A DNA stretch of 64,000 nt, taken from positions 744,001 to 808,000 of the forward strand of contig CAWFTJ010000004.1 of assembly GCA_963818685.1 (NCBI GenBank), read 5' to 3'. The notes beneath the pieces were generated by a model. It did no database searches. It saw nothing but the letters and a program-made list of their open reading frames with translations, and was not told the DNA's origin. The stretch's first letter is position 1. Each line of letters opens with the position of its first letter. Both the position numbers and the translations under genes were made by a program. This DNA comes from CAJCJE01 sp963818685. GTDB lineage: Bacteria > Actinomycetota > Actinomycetes > Mycobacteriales > Pseudonocardiaceae. Of the stretch, positions 8,202 to 16,676 are shown piece after piece.

Positions 8202-9863
8202 GTGCCTGACGGACCGTTGATCGTCCAGTCCGACAAGACCCTGCTGCTGGAGATCGACCACCCGCTCGCGAACGAGACGCGCAACGCCATCGCGCCCTTC
8301 GCCGAGCTGGAACGCGCGCCCGAGCACGTGCACACCTACCGGGTGACGCCGCTGGCGCTGTGGAACGCGCGCGCCGCCGGTCACGACGCGGAGCAGGTGG
8401 TCGACGCGCTGGTCCGCTACTCCCGGTACCCGGTGCCGCAGCCACTGCTGGTCGACGTGGTCGACACCATGGGCCGGTTCGGCCGGTTGCAGCTGGCCAA
8501 CAGCCCGGTACACGGCCTGGTCATGACCACCATCGACCGCGCGGTGCTGGAGGAGGTGCTACGCAACAAGAAGATCCGGCCGATGCTCGGCGACCGGATC
8601 GACGAGGACACCGTCCTCGTGCATCCGAGCGAGCGCGGCAGGCTCAAGCAGGCGCTGCTGAAGGTCGGCTGGCCCGCCGAGGACTTCGCCGGTTACGTCG
8701 ACGGCGAACACCACGAGATCGAGCTGCGCCAGGACGGCTGGCAGCTGCGCGACTACCAGCAGCTGGCCGCCGAGGCGTTCTGGGCGGGCGGTTCCGGCGT
8801 CGTCGTGCTCCCCTGCGGCGCGGGCAAGACGCTGGTCGGCGCGGCCGCCATGGGCCTGGCCAAGGCGACGACGCTGATCCTGGTGACCAACACGGTCGCC
8901 GGCCGGCAGTGGAAGCGCGAGCTGGTCGCGCGCACGTCGCTGACCGAGGAGGAGATCGGCGAGTACTCCGGCGAGAAGAAGGAGATCCGCCCGGTCACCA
9001 TCGCCACCTACCAGGTCATCACCCGCAGGACCAAGGGTGAGTACCGGCACCTTGAGCTGTTCGACTCGCGCGACTGGGGCCTTGTCATCTACGACGAGGT
9101 GCACCTGCTGCCCGCCCCGGTGTTCCGGATGACCGCCGACCTACAGTCCCGTCGTCGCCTCGGCCTGACCGCGACCCTGGTCCGCGAGGACGGCCGGGAG
9201 GGCGACGTGTTCTCGTTGATCGGCCCGAAGCGCTACGACGTGCCGTGGCGCGACATCGAGGCGCAGGGCTGGATCGCGCCAGCCGAGTGCACCGAGGTCC
9301 GGGTCACCCTGACCGACGCGGAACGGCTGACCTACGCAACGGCCGAGCCGGAGGAACGCTACAAGATCTGCTCGACGGCGCACACCAAGATGCCGGTGGT
9401 CAAGGCCATCCTGAACCGGCATCCCGGCGAGCCCACCCTGGTCATCGGCGCCTACCTCGACCAGCTCGACGACCTCGGCGCCGAGCTGAACGCCCCGGTC
9501 GTGCAGGGCTCGACCCGCAACTCAGAGCGCGAAGCCCTTTTCGACGCGTTCCGCAGGGGCGAGCTGCGCACGCTCGTGGTCTCCAAGGTCGCCAACTTCT
9601 CCATCGACCTGCCCGAGGCGTCGGTGGCGATCCAGGTCTCCGGCACGTTCGGCTCCCGCCAGGAGGAGGCGCAACGCCTCGGCCGCCTGCTGCGCCCCAA
9701 GGGCGACGGCCGCCAGGCCCACTTCTACTCGATCGTGTCCCGCGACACCCTGGACACCGACTACGCCGCGCACCGCCAGCGCTTCCTCGCCGAACAGGGC
9801 TACGCCTACACGATCATGGACGCCGACGACCTGCTCGGCCCAGCCCTCCCCGAGATCGACTGA
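8202..9863 (+). CDS. XPB/ERCC3-like DNA repair helicase
   Basis: Superfamily 2 ATP-dependent 3'-5' DNA helicase, 553 aa, of the actinobacterial XPB type. An N-terminal region (residues 1-170) precedes the motor core. Motif I is VVLPCGAGKTLVGAAA near residue 205, motif II is VIYDEVHLLP (DEVH), motif III is LGLTATLVREDG and the C-terminal RecA domain includes GRLLRPKGDGRQAHFYSIV. GTG at 8202 follows GAGGAG. Family members unwind damaged DNA; the eukaryotic relative is in TFIIH, and the bacterial role is less clear. The gene stands alone. A 16-bp duplication covers its stop codon. Confidence 0.92.
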   Translation: MPDGPLIVQSDKTLLLEIDHPLANETRNAIAPFAELERAPEHVHTYRVTPLALWNARAAGHDAEQVVDALVRYSRYPVPQPLLVDVVDTMGRFGRLQLANSPVHGLVMTTIDRAVLEEVLRNKKIRPMLGDRIDEDTVLVHPSERGRLKQALLKVGWPAEDFAGYVDGEHHEIELRQDGWQLRDYQQLAAEAFWAGGSGVVVLPCGAGKTLVGAAAMGLAKATTLILVTNTVAGRQWKRELVARTSLTEEEIGEYSGEKKEIRPVTIATYQVITRRTKGEYRHLELFDSRDWGLVIYDEVHLLPAPVFRMTADLQSRRRLGLTATLVREDGREGDVFSLIGPKRYDVPWRDIEAQGWIAPAECTEVRVTLTDAERLTYATAEPEERYKICSTAHTKMPVVKAILNRHPGEPTLVIGAYLDQLDDLGAELNAPVVQGSTRNSEREALFDAFRRGELRTLVVSKVANFSIDLPEASVAIQVSGTFGSRQEEAQRLGRLLRPKGDGRQAHFYSIVSRDTLDTDYAAHRQRFLAEQGYAYTIMDADDLLGPALPEID

Positions 9864-9895
9864 GCCCGAAATCGACTGAGCCCGAGAACAGCTGA
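9855..9895. repeat. 16-bp tandem duplication across the helicase stop codon
   Basis: The unit atcgactgagcccgaa at 9855-9870 is repeated as atcgactgagcccgag at 9871-9886, and a degenerate third copy (acagctgag) follows. TGA triplets lie at 9861, 9877 and 9893, exactly 16 bases apart, so stops occur in all three frames. Confidence 0.9.
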
Positions 9896-9915
9896 GAGAC
9901 ATTTCCGCTGGTGAA

Positions 9916-9946
9916 ATCATGATCATCACATCCGGTGATGTAATCT
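9916..9946 (+). promoter_or_regulatory. Putative promoter/operator of the MazEF-like pair
   Basis: A palindrome ATCATGAT (9916-9923) is followed directly by an inverted repeat CATCAC-N5-GTGATG (9924-9940). This abuts a good -10 hexamer TAATCT at 9941-9946. The layout fits autorepression by the ribbon-helix-helix antitoxin. The -35 region is not obvious. Confidence 0.55.
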
Positions 9947-9983
9947 GGGATGCAGGTCGAGTTACCGTGAGGAGGTGATGTTA

Positions 9984-10232
9984 ATGGCCAAGTCCACCAA
10001 AACAACCTCGTTCAGCGTCCGCATAGACGCCGAGACCGAACGCGAACTCGAATCGCTGACGGCAGAGACCACCTCACGCAACGCCGCCATCGCCGAAGCG
10101 ATCCACGAGACCTACCGCGCCCACGCCTACGAACGCATGCGCCGCGAAGCCGAAGCACTGCGCGACAACCCCGAATACCAGGCCGAGATCAAGGCCGCTC
10201 GCGAAGCGATGGGCTCCGACGATGCGTGGTGA
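9984..10232 (+). CDS. Ribbon-helix-helix antitoxin (MazE/CopG-like)
   Basis: Small basic-to-acidic protein of 82 aa. The N-terminus TTSFSVRIDAETERELESL is a typical ribbon-helix-helix DNA-binding segment, followed by helices and an acidic C-terminal tail (NPEYQAEIKAAREAMGSDD) of the kind that wraps a toxin. I chose ATG 9984 because GAGGAGG at 9969-9975 is optimally spaced; GTG 9975 and ATG 9978 are in frame but overlap or crowd the binding site. It overlaps the toxin gene by 11 bases. Expected role: neutralise the toxin and repress the operon. Confidence 0.85.
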   Translation: MAKSTKTTSFSVRIDAETERELESLTAETTSRNAAIAEAIHETYRAHAYERMRREAEALRDNPEYQAEIKAAREAMGSDDAW

Positions 10233-10539
10233 CATCTTCGAGCTTCGTGCCAATCCGCATGCAAAGGGACGCGAGCAACAAGGCCGCCGCTATGCTGTCG
10301 TCCTCCAGTCCGACACCGTTCCGCTGTCCACCGTGGTAGCCGCGCCTACCACCACCGGCTCCTGGGGCGCATCGTTCCATCCGGAGATCAAATTCAACGG
10401 CCAATCATCTCGGATCTTGATCGAACAGTTGGTCTGCGTCGACCCGGAGATCCGATTCGGGCGCAAGGTTGGCAGGATCAGCCCGGCCGAACAGATCGAG
10501 ATCGATCGCGCGGTCAAGCTGGTAATGGGACTGTTCTGA
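10222..10539 (+). CDS. MazF/PemK-family endoribonuclease toxin
   Basis: 105-aa protein of the PemK/MazF fold. It begins MRGDIFELRANPHAKGREQQ, continues GRRYAVVLQSD and carries the conserved VVAAPTTT and ILIEQLVCVDPEIRFGRKVG segments. Family members cleave mRNA or tRNA at short sequence motifs when the antitoxin is degraded. The start lies inside the antitoxin gene, so translation is probably coupled. A 10-bp tandem duplication covers the stop codon. Confidence 0.9.
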   Translation: MRGDIFELRANPHAKGREQQGRRYAVVLQSDTVPLSTVVAAPTTTGSWGASFHPEIKFNGQSSRILIEQLVCVDPEIRFGRKVGRISPAEQIEIDRAVKLVMGLF

Positions 10540-10554
10540 TTAGGTCTGATTAGG
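10535..10554. repeat. 10-bp tandem duplication across the toxin stop codon
   Basis: tctgattagg occurs twice in direct succession (10535-10544 and 10545-10554). The first copy holds the toxin stop TGA at 10537; the second TGA is ten bases later, in the +1 frame. Confidence 0.9.
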
Positions 10555-11362
10555 GCAGTTCGGCGAGCACCGCGTCGGTGAAGGTCGGCCACGCGGTTTT
10601 GGCCCAGTCGCCGAAGTCCCGGTCGGTCAGCGCGACGCAGGCTGCCCGGACTTCGGGGTCGACCCACAGGAACGTGCCGGACTGGCCGAAATGGCCGAAC
10701 GTGCGCGGTGACGAGTTCGAGCCAGTCCAATGTGGACTCTTGTGGTCGCGGAGTTCGAAGCCCAGTCCCCAGTCGTTGGGCCGCTGGTGACCGAGGCCGG
10801 GCAGCACGCCGGACAGGCCGGGGAACACCACGGCGGTGGCCTGCTTGAAGGTGGCGGTGGCGATCAGGTTCGGCGAGAGCAGTTCTGCGGCGAAGCGGGC
10901 GAGGTCCGCGCAGGTCGACACGCCACCGGCAGCGGGCGAGCCGGCGAGTCGAGTGGCCTTCATGCCGAGCGGCTGGAACACGGCCTCGTCGAGGTAGTGA
11001 CCGAACTCGATGCCCGAGCCCTCGGCGACGGCGTCGGCCAGCACCTCGAACCCGGCATTCGAGTACAGCCTGCGGGTGCCCGGCGCGGCGACCGCCTTGT
11101 GCTCGTTGTAGGCGAGGCCGGAGGCGTGCGAGATCAGGTGCCGGACCGTGGACCCCTCCGGGCCTGCCGGCTGGTCCCACTCGATCGCACCCTCCTCCAC
11201 GGCGATCAGGGTGGCGTAGGCGGTCAGCAGCTTGGTCACGGAGGCAAGCGGGAACTCCCGGTCCAGGTCGCCGGAACCGCCGAGGGGCGCGCCGTCCGCG
11301 CCCAGCACCACGGCCGCGGCATTCGGCACCGGCCAGTCCGCAACCATCCGCACGCTGTCCAT
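10550..11362 (-). CDS. Serine hydrolase, class C beta-lactamase/esterase type
   Basis: 270-aa protein of the beta-lactamase-related serine hydrolase family. The catalytic tetrad SxxK appears as SVTK near residue 41 and the second motif YxN as YSN in LYSNAGFEVL. A motif-like LISHASGL lies between them. No signal peptide is apparent, so it is probably cytoplasmic and acts on an ester or peptide substrate rather than on beta-lactam drugs. The natural substrate is unknown. The gene is convergent with the MazF-like gene and divergent from menC. Confidence 0.85.
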   Translation of the reverse strand: MDSVRMVADWPVPNAAAVVLGADGAPLGGSGDLDREFPLASVTKLLTAYATLIAVEEGAIEWDQPAGPEGSTVRHLISHASGLAYNEHKAVAAPGTRRLYSNAGFEVLADAVAEGSGIEFGHYLDEAVFQPLGMKATRLAGSPAAGGVSTCADLARFAAELLSPNLIATATFKQATAVVFPGLSGVLPGLGHQRPNDWGLGFELRDHKSPHWTGSNSSPRTFGHFGQSGTFLWVDPEVRAACVALTDRDFGDWAKTAWPTFTDAVLAELP

Positions 11363-11503
11363 GGCGCATACCGTACGAGTCGCGTTTGCGGGCCTGGTGG
11401 GAAGGGGGCGTCCACCGGTCCGACCACGCTGTCCGACCGGTGAACCTCCACGGCTCCCCGAGCCGACCTGGTATTACCCGGTCGCGCGCGTGCCAAACCT
11501 GCG

Positions 11504-12475
11504 ATGATGCGAGCTGTGGACATCGACTTCGAATCGGCTCTGGTCTACTCGATTCCGATGCGCAACCGCTTCCGGCGGATCACCGTGCGTAACGGCATGC
11601 TGCTGCGCGGGCCGGCCGGCTGGGGCGAGTTCAGCCCGTTCGAGGACTACTCGGATACCGAGGCGGTGCCCTGGCTCGCCGCCGCCGTCGAGCCGACCCA
11701 ACTGCCCTGGCCGAAGCCGGTCCGCGACCGGATCCCGATCAACTGCACGGTGCCGGTGGTCGCGCCGGAACGCGCGGCCGAGATCGTGCGCGCGTCCGGC
11801 TGCGCGACGGCCAAGGTGAAGGTCGCGGATCCCGGTGTGTCCATTGTGGAGGACTGTGAGCGGGTGGCCGCGGTGCGCGACGCGCTCGGGCCGACCGGCG
11901 CGATCCGGGTGGACGCCAACGCGGCGTGGGACACCGACACCGCCGTTCGCGCCATTCGCGAACTGGACGCGGCAGCGGGCGGCCTTGAATACGTCGAACA
12001 GCCCTGCCCCGGTCTTGACGAGTTGGCGGCCGTGCGGCGAAAGGTGGACGTGCGGATCGCCGCCGACGAGTCGATTCGGCGCGCGGAGGACCCGATGCGG
12101 GTCGCGGTGGCCGGAGCCGCGGACATCGCGGTGCTGAAGGTCGCGCCGCTGGGCGGGGTGGCGCGGACCCTGGCGGTCGCGCAGGCGTGCGGGTTGCCGT
12201 GCGTGGTGTCCTCGGCCGTGGAGACCAGCGTCGGTCTCGCCGCCGGTCTCGCGCTCGCGGGCGCGCTGCCCGAGCTGGATTTCGCCTGCGGCCTTGGCAC
12301 CCTGTCGCTGTTGACCTCGGACGTCGTGCCGGACCCGATGCGTCCCGAGGACGGCTGGCTGCCGGTGCCGACCTCGCCGCCCGTGCCCGAACGGAGCCTT
12401 GTGCACGCCGACGAGGCCGTCACCGCGTACTGGCGCGACCGGCTGCGCAGGGTCAGCGCCTGCGCAGCCACCTGA
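11504..12475 (+). CDS. menC: o-Succinylbenzoate synthase
   Basis: Enolase-superfamily enzyme of menaquinone synthesis that dehydrates SHCHC to o-succinylbenzoate. The catalytic KxK appears in ATAKVKVADPG. The three metal ligands lie in RVDANAAWD, LEYVEQPC and IAADESIRR, and the second catalytic Lys in VLKVAPLGG. Length about 320 aa is typical of the actinobacterial form. ATG 11504 and ATG 11507 and a GTG at 11516 are all possible starts; I report the first. No other men gene is in the window. It overlaps the convergent coxG-like gene by 23 bases. Confidence 0.9.
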   Translation: MMRAVDIDFESALVYSIPMRNRFRRITVRNGMLLRGPAGWGEFSPFEDYSDTEAVPWLAAAVEPTQLPWPKPVRDRIPINCTVPVVAPERAAEIVRASGCATAKVKVADPGVSIVEDCERVAAVRDALGPTGAIRVDANAAWDTDTAVRAIRELDAAAGGLEYVEQPCPGLDELAAVRRKVDVRIAADESIRRAEDPMRVAVAGAADIAVLKVAPLGGVARTLAVAQACGLPCVVSSAVETSVGLAAGLALAGALPELDFACGLGTLSLLTSDVVPDPMRPEDGWLPVPTSPPVPERSLVHADEAVTAYWRDRLRRVSACAAT

Positions 12476-13307
12476 TCAGCAGGAACAACACGAGCACGCC
12501 GGCCACCAGCGGGATGACCCGCTTGGCGGCGGAAGGGCCGGCATGGCGGAGCAGATCGATGGGCTCGACATCCGGCTCGGTGACCACGCGCAGTTTGGGC
12601 GGAGCCGGCATCGGCTCTGGCTGGGGTTCGGGCTGGGATTCGGCCTTCTGTTCGGGCTTGGGCTCGGCTTTCGCTTCGACCTTGACAGCTTCGACCTTGG
12701 CAGCTTCGACCTTGACAGCTTCGGGCTTGACAGCGGCGACCTTGGCAGCGGCGGGCTTCGCGGCCGGCTTCGCAGCGGCGGCGGTGCGTGTGCGCCTGCG
12801 CGGTGCGGGCTTGGGCTTCGGCTCCTCGGCGCTCTGCTCGCCGGTCTTCTGCTCCGCAGGTGCCTCGACACCGAGCTTGCCGGCGAGGCAGTTGGCGAAG
12901 GTGTCCAGGATCTTGCCGCCGACCTCGGAGATCATCCCTCGGCCGAACTGCGCGGGCTTGCCGGTAATGGCCAGGTCGGTCGCGACCGTGCCGTGGGTGT
13001 TCGCACCGTCCGCCTTCAATGTCACGGTGACCGTGGCGGACGCGGTGCCGTTACCGCGCGAGTCCTTGCCGGATGCCTTGATCACCACCCGCCTGGACTG
13101 CTCGTCGATCTCGACGAACTGGCCAGATCCCTTGTACAGCAGGGAAACCGGGCCAAGCTTGACCTTGACACTGCCGGTGAACTCCGAGCCGTTGACCTCG
13201 GTGAGGGTCGCGCCCGGCATGCAGGGCGCAACTCTGGCCGGATCGACCACCGCCGCCCAGACGACATCCGGCGGCGCCGGGACGGTGAACTGATGCTCCA
13301 GTTGCAC
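12453..13307 (-). CDS. coxG: CoxG-like SRPBCC protein with C-terminal membrane anchor
   Basis: 284-aa protein. Residues 1-150 form an SRPBCC/CoxG domain (VQLEHQFTVPAPPDVVWAAV, CMPGATLTEVNGSEF, SVKVKLGPVSLLYKG). A long low-complexity Ala/Lys/Glu/Pro linker with repeated VKVEA units follows, and then a C-terminal membrane helix (VIPLVAGVLVLFLLIRWL) with an Arg tail. CoxG recruits the CO-dehydrogenase-type hydroxylase to the membrane and delivers electrons to menaquinone. GTG at 13307 has an AAGGAGG site; the frame is open upstream. It is the last gene of the hydroxylase cluster, 103 bases after coxM, with a strong inverted repeat between. Confidence 0.85.
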   Translation of the reverse strand: MQLEHQFTVPAPPDVVWAAVVDPARVAPCMPGATLTEVNGSEFTGSVKVKLGPVSLLYKGSGQFVEIDEQSRRVVIKASGKDSRGNGTASATVTVTLKADGANTHGTVATDLAITGKPAQFGRGMISEVGGKILDTFANCLAGKLGVEAPAEQKTGEQSAEEPKPKPAPRRRTRTAAAAKPAAKPAAAKVAAVKPEAVKVEAAKVEAVKVEAKAEPKPEQKAESQPEPQPEPMPAPPKLRVVTEPDVEPIDLLRHAGPSAAKRVIPLVAGVLVLFLLIRWLRRR

Positions 13308-13347
13308 TCTGGGCCTCCTTGTTTGAACGGCCGAGCCGTCATTCACT

Positions 13348-13393
13348 CCCGAGGATGACGTTACGCAGCCGGCCCACGCACGTCATCCTCGGG
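13348..13393. terminator. 13-bp perfect inverted repeat between coxM and coxG
   Basis: CCCGAGGATGACG (13348-13360) pairs perfectly with CGTCATCCTCGGG (13381-13393) around a 20-base loop. It may be a partial terminator or an mRNA-stabilising hairpin that sets the coxG level. There is no clear U-tract on either side. Confidence 0.55.
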
Positions 13394-13410
13394 CGTGGAT
13401 CACCGGCCGA

Positions 13411-14265
13411 TCACACCCCCACCGCGGTCGCGACCGCGCGGGCGGTCAGCACCCTGGCGAGGTGTTCACGATAGGCCGCGCCGGCATTGCCGTCACTCGT
13501 CGGCTGGGTCGACTCGGCGGCGCCCTGCGCGGCGCTTCGAATCGCTTCCGGCGTTGCCGGCCCGCCAACCAGCGCTTCTTCCACGCCGCGCGCCCTGATC
13601 GGGGTCGGGCCCATGTTGGTCAGCGCGACTTTCGCTTCGGCGATCGTGCCGTTCTCGGCCCGGACCGTGGCCGCGACCGCCACGATCGACCACGCCTGGG
13701 CGACCCGGTTGAACTTCTCGTAGTGCGCGCCCCAGTTCGTGTGCTTGGTCACTCGGACGCCGACGAGCACCTCGTCGGGAGCGAGCGCGGTGGTGAACAG
13801 GTCGACGAAGAACTCGGCCGCCGGTACCGAGCGACGGCCGCCCGGTCCGGCGATCAGCAGTTCCGCGTCCAGGGCAAGCACCGGCGCGAGCAGGTCGCCT
13901 GCCGGGTCGGCGTGCGCGATGGCACCGCCGATCGTGCCGAGGTGCCGGATCTGCGGGTCCGCGACCGTGCCGGTGGCCTCGGCGAGCAACGCGGCGTGTT
14001 CGCGCACCAGATCCTCGCGCATCACGTCGTGGTGCGTCGTCATGGCACCGATCACGATGGCATCGCCGTCGTCCCGGACCCCGCGCAGTTCGGCGACCCG
14101 ACCCAGATCGACCACTGTGGACGGTTCGGCCAACCGAACACGCAGCACCGGCAGCAGGCTCTGCCCGCCGGCGAGCACCTTGGCGTCCTCGCCGGCATCG
14201 GCGAGCGCCCGCACCGCTTCTTCCACAGTGGACGGTGCGACATAGTCGAAGGCAGCCGGGATCAT
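13411..14265 (-). CDS. coxM: Molybdenum hydroxylase FAD-binding subunit (CoxM/CutM type)
   Basis: 284-aa medium subunit that carries FAD and passes electrons from the iron-sulfur subunit to the acceptor. FAD-binding features are AGGQSLLPVLRVRLAEPS near residue 33 and TIGGAIAHADPAGDLLAP near 110, followed by the CO-dehydrogenase flavoprotein C-terminal domain. The start overlaps the coxL stop as ATGA at 14262-14265. Subunit order S-L-M here differs from the M-S-L order of the classical Oligotropha cox operon. Confidence 0.9.
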   Translation of the reverse strand: MIPAAFDYVAPSTVEEAVRALADAGEDAKVLAGGQSLLPVLRVRLAEPSTVVDLGRVAELRGVRDDGDAIVIGAMTTHHDVMREDLVREHAALLAEATGTVADPQIRHLGTIGGAIAHADPAGDLLAPVLALDAELLIAGPGGRRSVPAAEFFVDLFTTALAPDEVLVGVRVTKHTNWGAHYEKFNRVAQAWSIVAVAATVRAENGTIAEAKVALTNMGPTPIRARGVEEALVGGPATPEAIRSAAQGAAESTQPTSDGNAGAAYREHLARVLTARAVATAVGV

Positions 14266-16676
14266 CGCGCACCTCCCGCGCGCTGGATGGCCTGCCAGAC
14301 CCGCTGCGGGCTACACGGCATCTCGATGTCGGTCACGCCGAGATGCCGTACCGCGTCGACCACCGCGTTCACCACGGCCGGCGTTGACGCGATGGTGCCG
14401 GCCTCGCCGACGCCCTTGACGCCCAACGGGTTGGTCGTGGACAGCGTCTCGGTGCGGTCGGTGGTGAACGAGGGCAGGTCGGCCGCGCTCGGCAGCAGGT
14501 AGTCGGCGAAGGTGCCGGTGGACAGCGTGCCGGACTCGTCGAAAACGGCCTCCTCGTACAGGGCCTGCGCGATGCCCTGGGCGAGCCCGCCGTGCACCTG
14601 GCCGTCCACGATCAGCGGATTCACCACCTTGCCGACATCGTCGACACAGACGTAGGAGCGGATCTTCACCGCGCCCGTCTCGGTGTCCACCTCGGCCGCG
14701 CACAGGTGGGTGCCGTGCGGGAAGGAGAAGTTCTCCGGGTCGTACGTGGCATCCGAATCGAGGCTCGGCTCGATGCCGTCTGGCAGGTTGTGCGCGTAGA
14801 ACACCGCGAGCGCGATGTCCTGGATGCCGGTCGAGGACTCGGTGCCGCGCACGGTGAACTTGCCGTCCGCGAAATCGAGGTCGTCCTCGCTGCACTCCAT
14901 CAGGTGCGCGGCCACCTTGCGGGCCTTGGCCACCACCTTCTCGGCGGCCTTCACCAGCGCGATGCCGCCGACCGCGAGCGAACGCGAGCCGTAGGTGTCC
15001 AGGCCCTTGTGCGAGGACTGGGTGTCGCCGTGCAACACCTCGACGTCCTCGAACGGGATGCCGAGCTGGTCGGACACGATCTGGCTCCACGCCGTCTCGT
15101 GCCCCTGGCCGTGCGCTGACGAGCCGGTGACCACCTCGACCTTGCCGGTGGCCAGCATCCGGATGGACGCGTACTCCCAGCCGCCGGCTCCGTAGTCGAG
15201 CGAGCCGAGCACCCGCGACGGCGCCAGCCCGCACATCTCGGTGAACGTGGAGGCCCCGATGCCCAGCTGCACCGGGTCGTTCGCGGCCCGCCGCTTCTCC
15301 TGCTCGGCGCGCAGCCCTTCGTAGTCGAAGAGCTGCTTGGCCTTCTCGGTCGCGGCCTCGTAGTTGCCGGAATCGTAGGTGAGCCCGCAGACCGTGGTGA
15401 ACGGGAACTCCTCGTGCCTGATCCAGTTGCGCTCCCGGATCTCCAACGGGTCGACGCCGATCTCGGCGGCCAACTCGTCCATCAGCCGCTCGATCGCGAA
15501 GGTGGCCTCCGGCCGGCCCGCGCCACGGTAGGCGTCGGTCAGCGTCTTGTTGGTGAACACGTTCGTGCAGGTGAAGTGGTAGGCCGGGATCTTGTAGATG
15601 GCGTTGAACATGAACGCGCCGAGGAGCGGCACGCCCGGCCCGACCAGGCCGAGATAGGCGCCCATGTCGGCGAGCAGCTCGACCTTGAGCCCGGTCACCG
15701 TGCCGTCGCGGTTGGCGGCCAGGGTGAGGTCCTGGATCTGGTCGCGACCGTGGTGCGCGGCGAGCATGGAGTCCGAGCGGCTCTCGGTCCACTTCACCGG
15801 CTTGCCAAGCCGCTGCGCGATCATGATGGCCAGCAGTTCCTCGGGCAGCACCGCGATCTTGCCGCCGAACCCGCCGCCCACGTCCGGCGCGATCACCCGC
15901 AGCTTGTGTTCTGGCAGGCCGAGGGTGAGCGCGGCCATGGTCTTGAGGATGTGCGGGATCTGGGTGGCAGCCCAGATGGTCGTCTGCGGCCCGGTCGGGT
16001 CGACGACGACCGAACGCGGCTCCATGAATGCCGGGATCAGCCGCTGCTGGCGGTAGCGCCGCTTCAGCACGATCTCCCCGTCCGCGATGGCCTGTTCTAC
16101 ATCACTTCCGGTGCCCGCGGCGCCGGAGTCGAATGTCCACACCGCATTGCGGTTGGTGCCGAGGTCGGGGTGCACCAGGGGCGCGTCGTCGGCGAGCGCG
16201 GCCTCCATGTCCAGCACCACCGGCAGTTCCGCGTAGTCGACGTCGATGGCGCCGATCGCGTCGTCGGCCTCGTACGCGCTGCGCGCGACCACGACGGCGA
16301 CGCCCTCACCCGCGAAGTTCACCGTGTCGGCGGCCAGCATCGGCCTGCGCGGGCTCTTCATGTCCGGCGTGATCGGCCACGCGCACGGCATGCCGATCGA
16401 GCCGTCCGGGTCGAGGTCCGCCGCGGTGTAGACGGCGAGCACGCCGGGCATGGCGCGCGCCGCCGAGGTGTCGAGGTTGGTGATCCTCGCGTGCGCCATC
16501 GGGCTGCGCAGGATCGCCAGATGCAGCATGCCGGGCAGGCTGATGTTGTCTGTCCAGCGGGTACGGCCGGTGATCAGGTGCGGATCTTCCTTGCGCAGCC
16601 GCGCCCTGCCGATCTCCGGGCCGATCTCTGGGCCGATCTCTGGGCCGATCTCCGGGCCGATTGTGGAGGTCATCAC
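14262..16676 (-). CDS. coxL: Molybdopterin-binding large subunit, form II CO-dehydrogenase-like (CoxL type II)
   Basis: 804-aa catalytic subunit of the xanthine oxidase/CO dehydrogenase family, binding molybdopterin cytosine dinucleotide. The active-site loop reads AYRGAGR (in TLTDAYRGAGRPEATFAIE). That is the form II signature; the true CO dehydrogenase form I has AYxCSFR, so CO may not be the physiological substrate. Other family features are IAPDVGGGFGGKIAVLPEE and GVGEAGTIAS. The catalytic Glu position fits VKGVGEAGT. The N-terminus holds a four-fold IGPE repeat from a 12-bp tandem repeat. The start overlaps the coxS stop (GTGA, 16673-16676); an ATG follows immediately. Confidence 0.92.
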   Translation of the reverse strand: MMTSTIGPEIGPEIGPEIGPEIGRARLRKEDPHLITGRTRWTDNISLPGMLHLAILRSPMAHARITNLDTSAARAMPGVLAVYTAADLDPDGSIGMPCAWPITPDMKSPRRPMLAADTVNFAGEGVAVVVARSAYEADDAIGAIDVDYAELPVVLDMEAALADDAPLVHPDLGTNRNAVWTFDSGAAGTGSDVEQAIADGEIVLKRRYRQQRLIPAFMEPRSVVVDPTGPQTTIWAATQIPHILKTMAALTLGLPEHKLRVIAPDVGGGFGGKIAVLPEELLAIMIAQRLGKPVKWTESRSDSMLAAHHGRDQIQDLTLAANRDGTVTGLKVELLADMGAYLGLVGPGVPLLGAFMFNAIYKIPAYHFTCTNVFTNKTLTDAYRGAGRPEATFAIERLMDELAAEIGVDPLEIRERNWIRHEEFPFTTVCGLTYDSGNYEAATEKAKQLFDYEGLRAEQEKRRAANDPVQLGIGASTFTEMCGLAPSRVLGSLDYGAGGWEYASIRMLATGKVEVVTGSSAHGQGHETAWSQIVSDQLGIPFEDVEVLHGDTQSSHKGLDTYGSRSLAVGGIALVKAAEKVVAKARKVAAHLMECSEDDLDFADGKFTVRGTESSTGIQDIALAVFYAHNLPDGIEPSLDSDATYDPENFSFPHGTHLCAAEVDTETGAVKIRSYVCVDDVGKVVNPLIVDGQVHGGLAQGIAQALYEEAVFDESGTLSTGTFADYLLPSAADLPSFTTDRTETLSTTNPLGVKGVGEAGTIASTPAVVNAVVDAVRHLGVTDIEMPCSPQRVWQAIQRAGGAR
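16608..16661. repeat. 12-bp tandem repeat encoding Ile-Gly-Pro-Glu in the coxL N-terminus
   Basis: gccgatctccgg and its near-copies lie at 16608-16619, 16620-16631, 16632-16643 and 16644-16655, with a partial fifth copy. In frame they encode four IGPE tetrapeptides before the conserved GRARLRKEDP start of the domain. Copy number is likely variable between strains. Confidence 0.95.

Noticed and set aside
14262..16676. Calling the hydroxylase a true CO dehydrogenase
   Set aside because: The active-site loop is AYRGAGR (form II), not the AYxCSFR of form I enzymes with proven CO oxidation.
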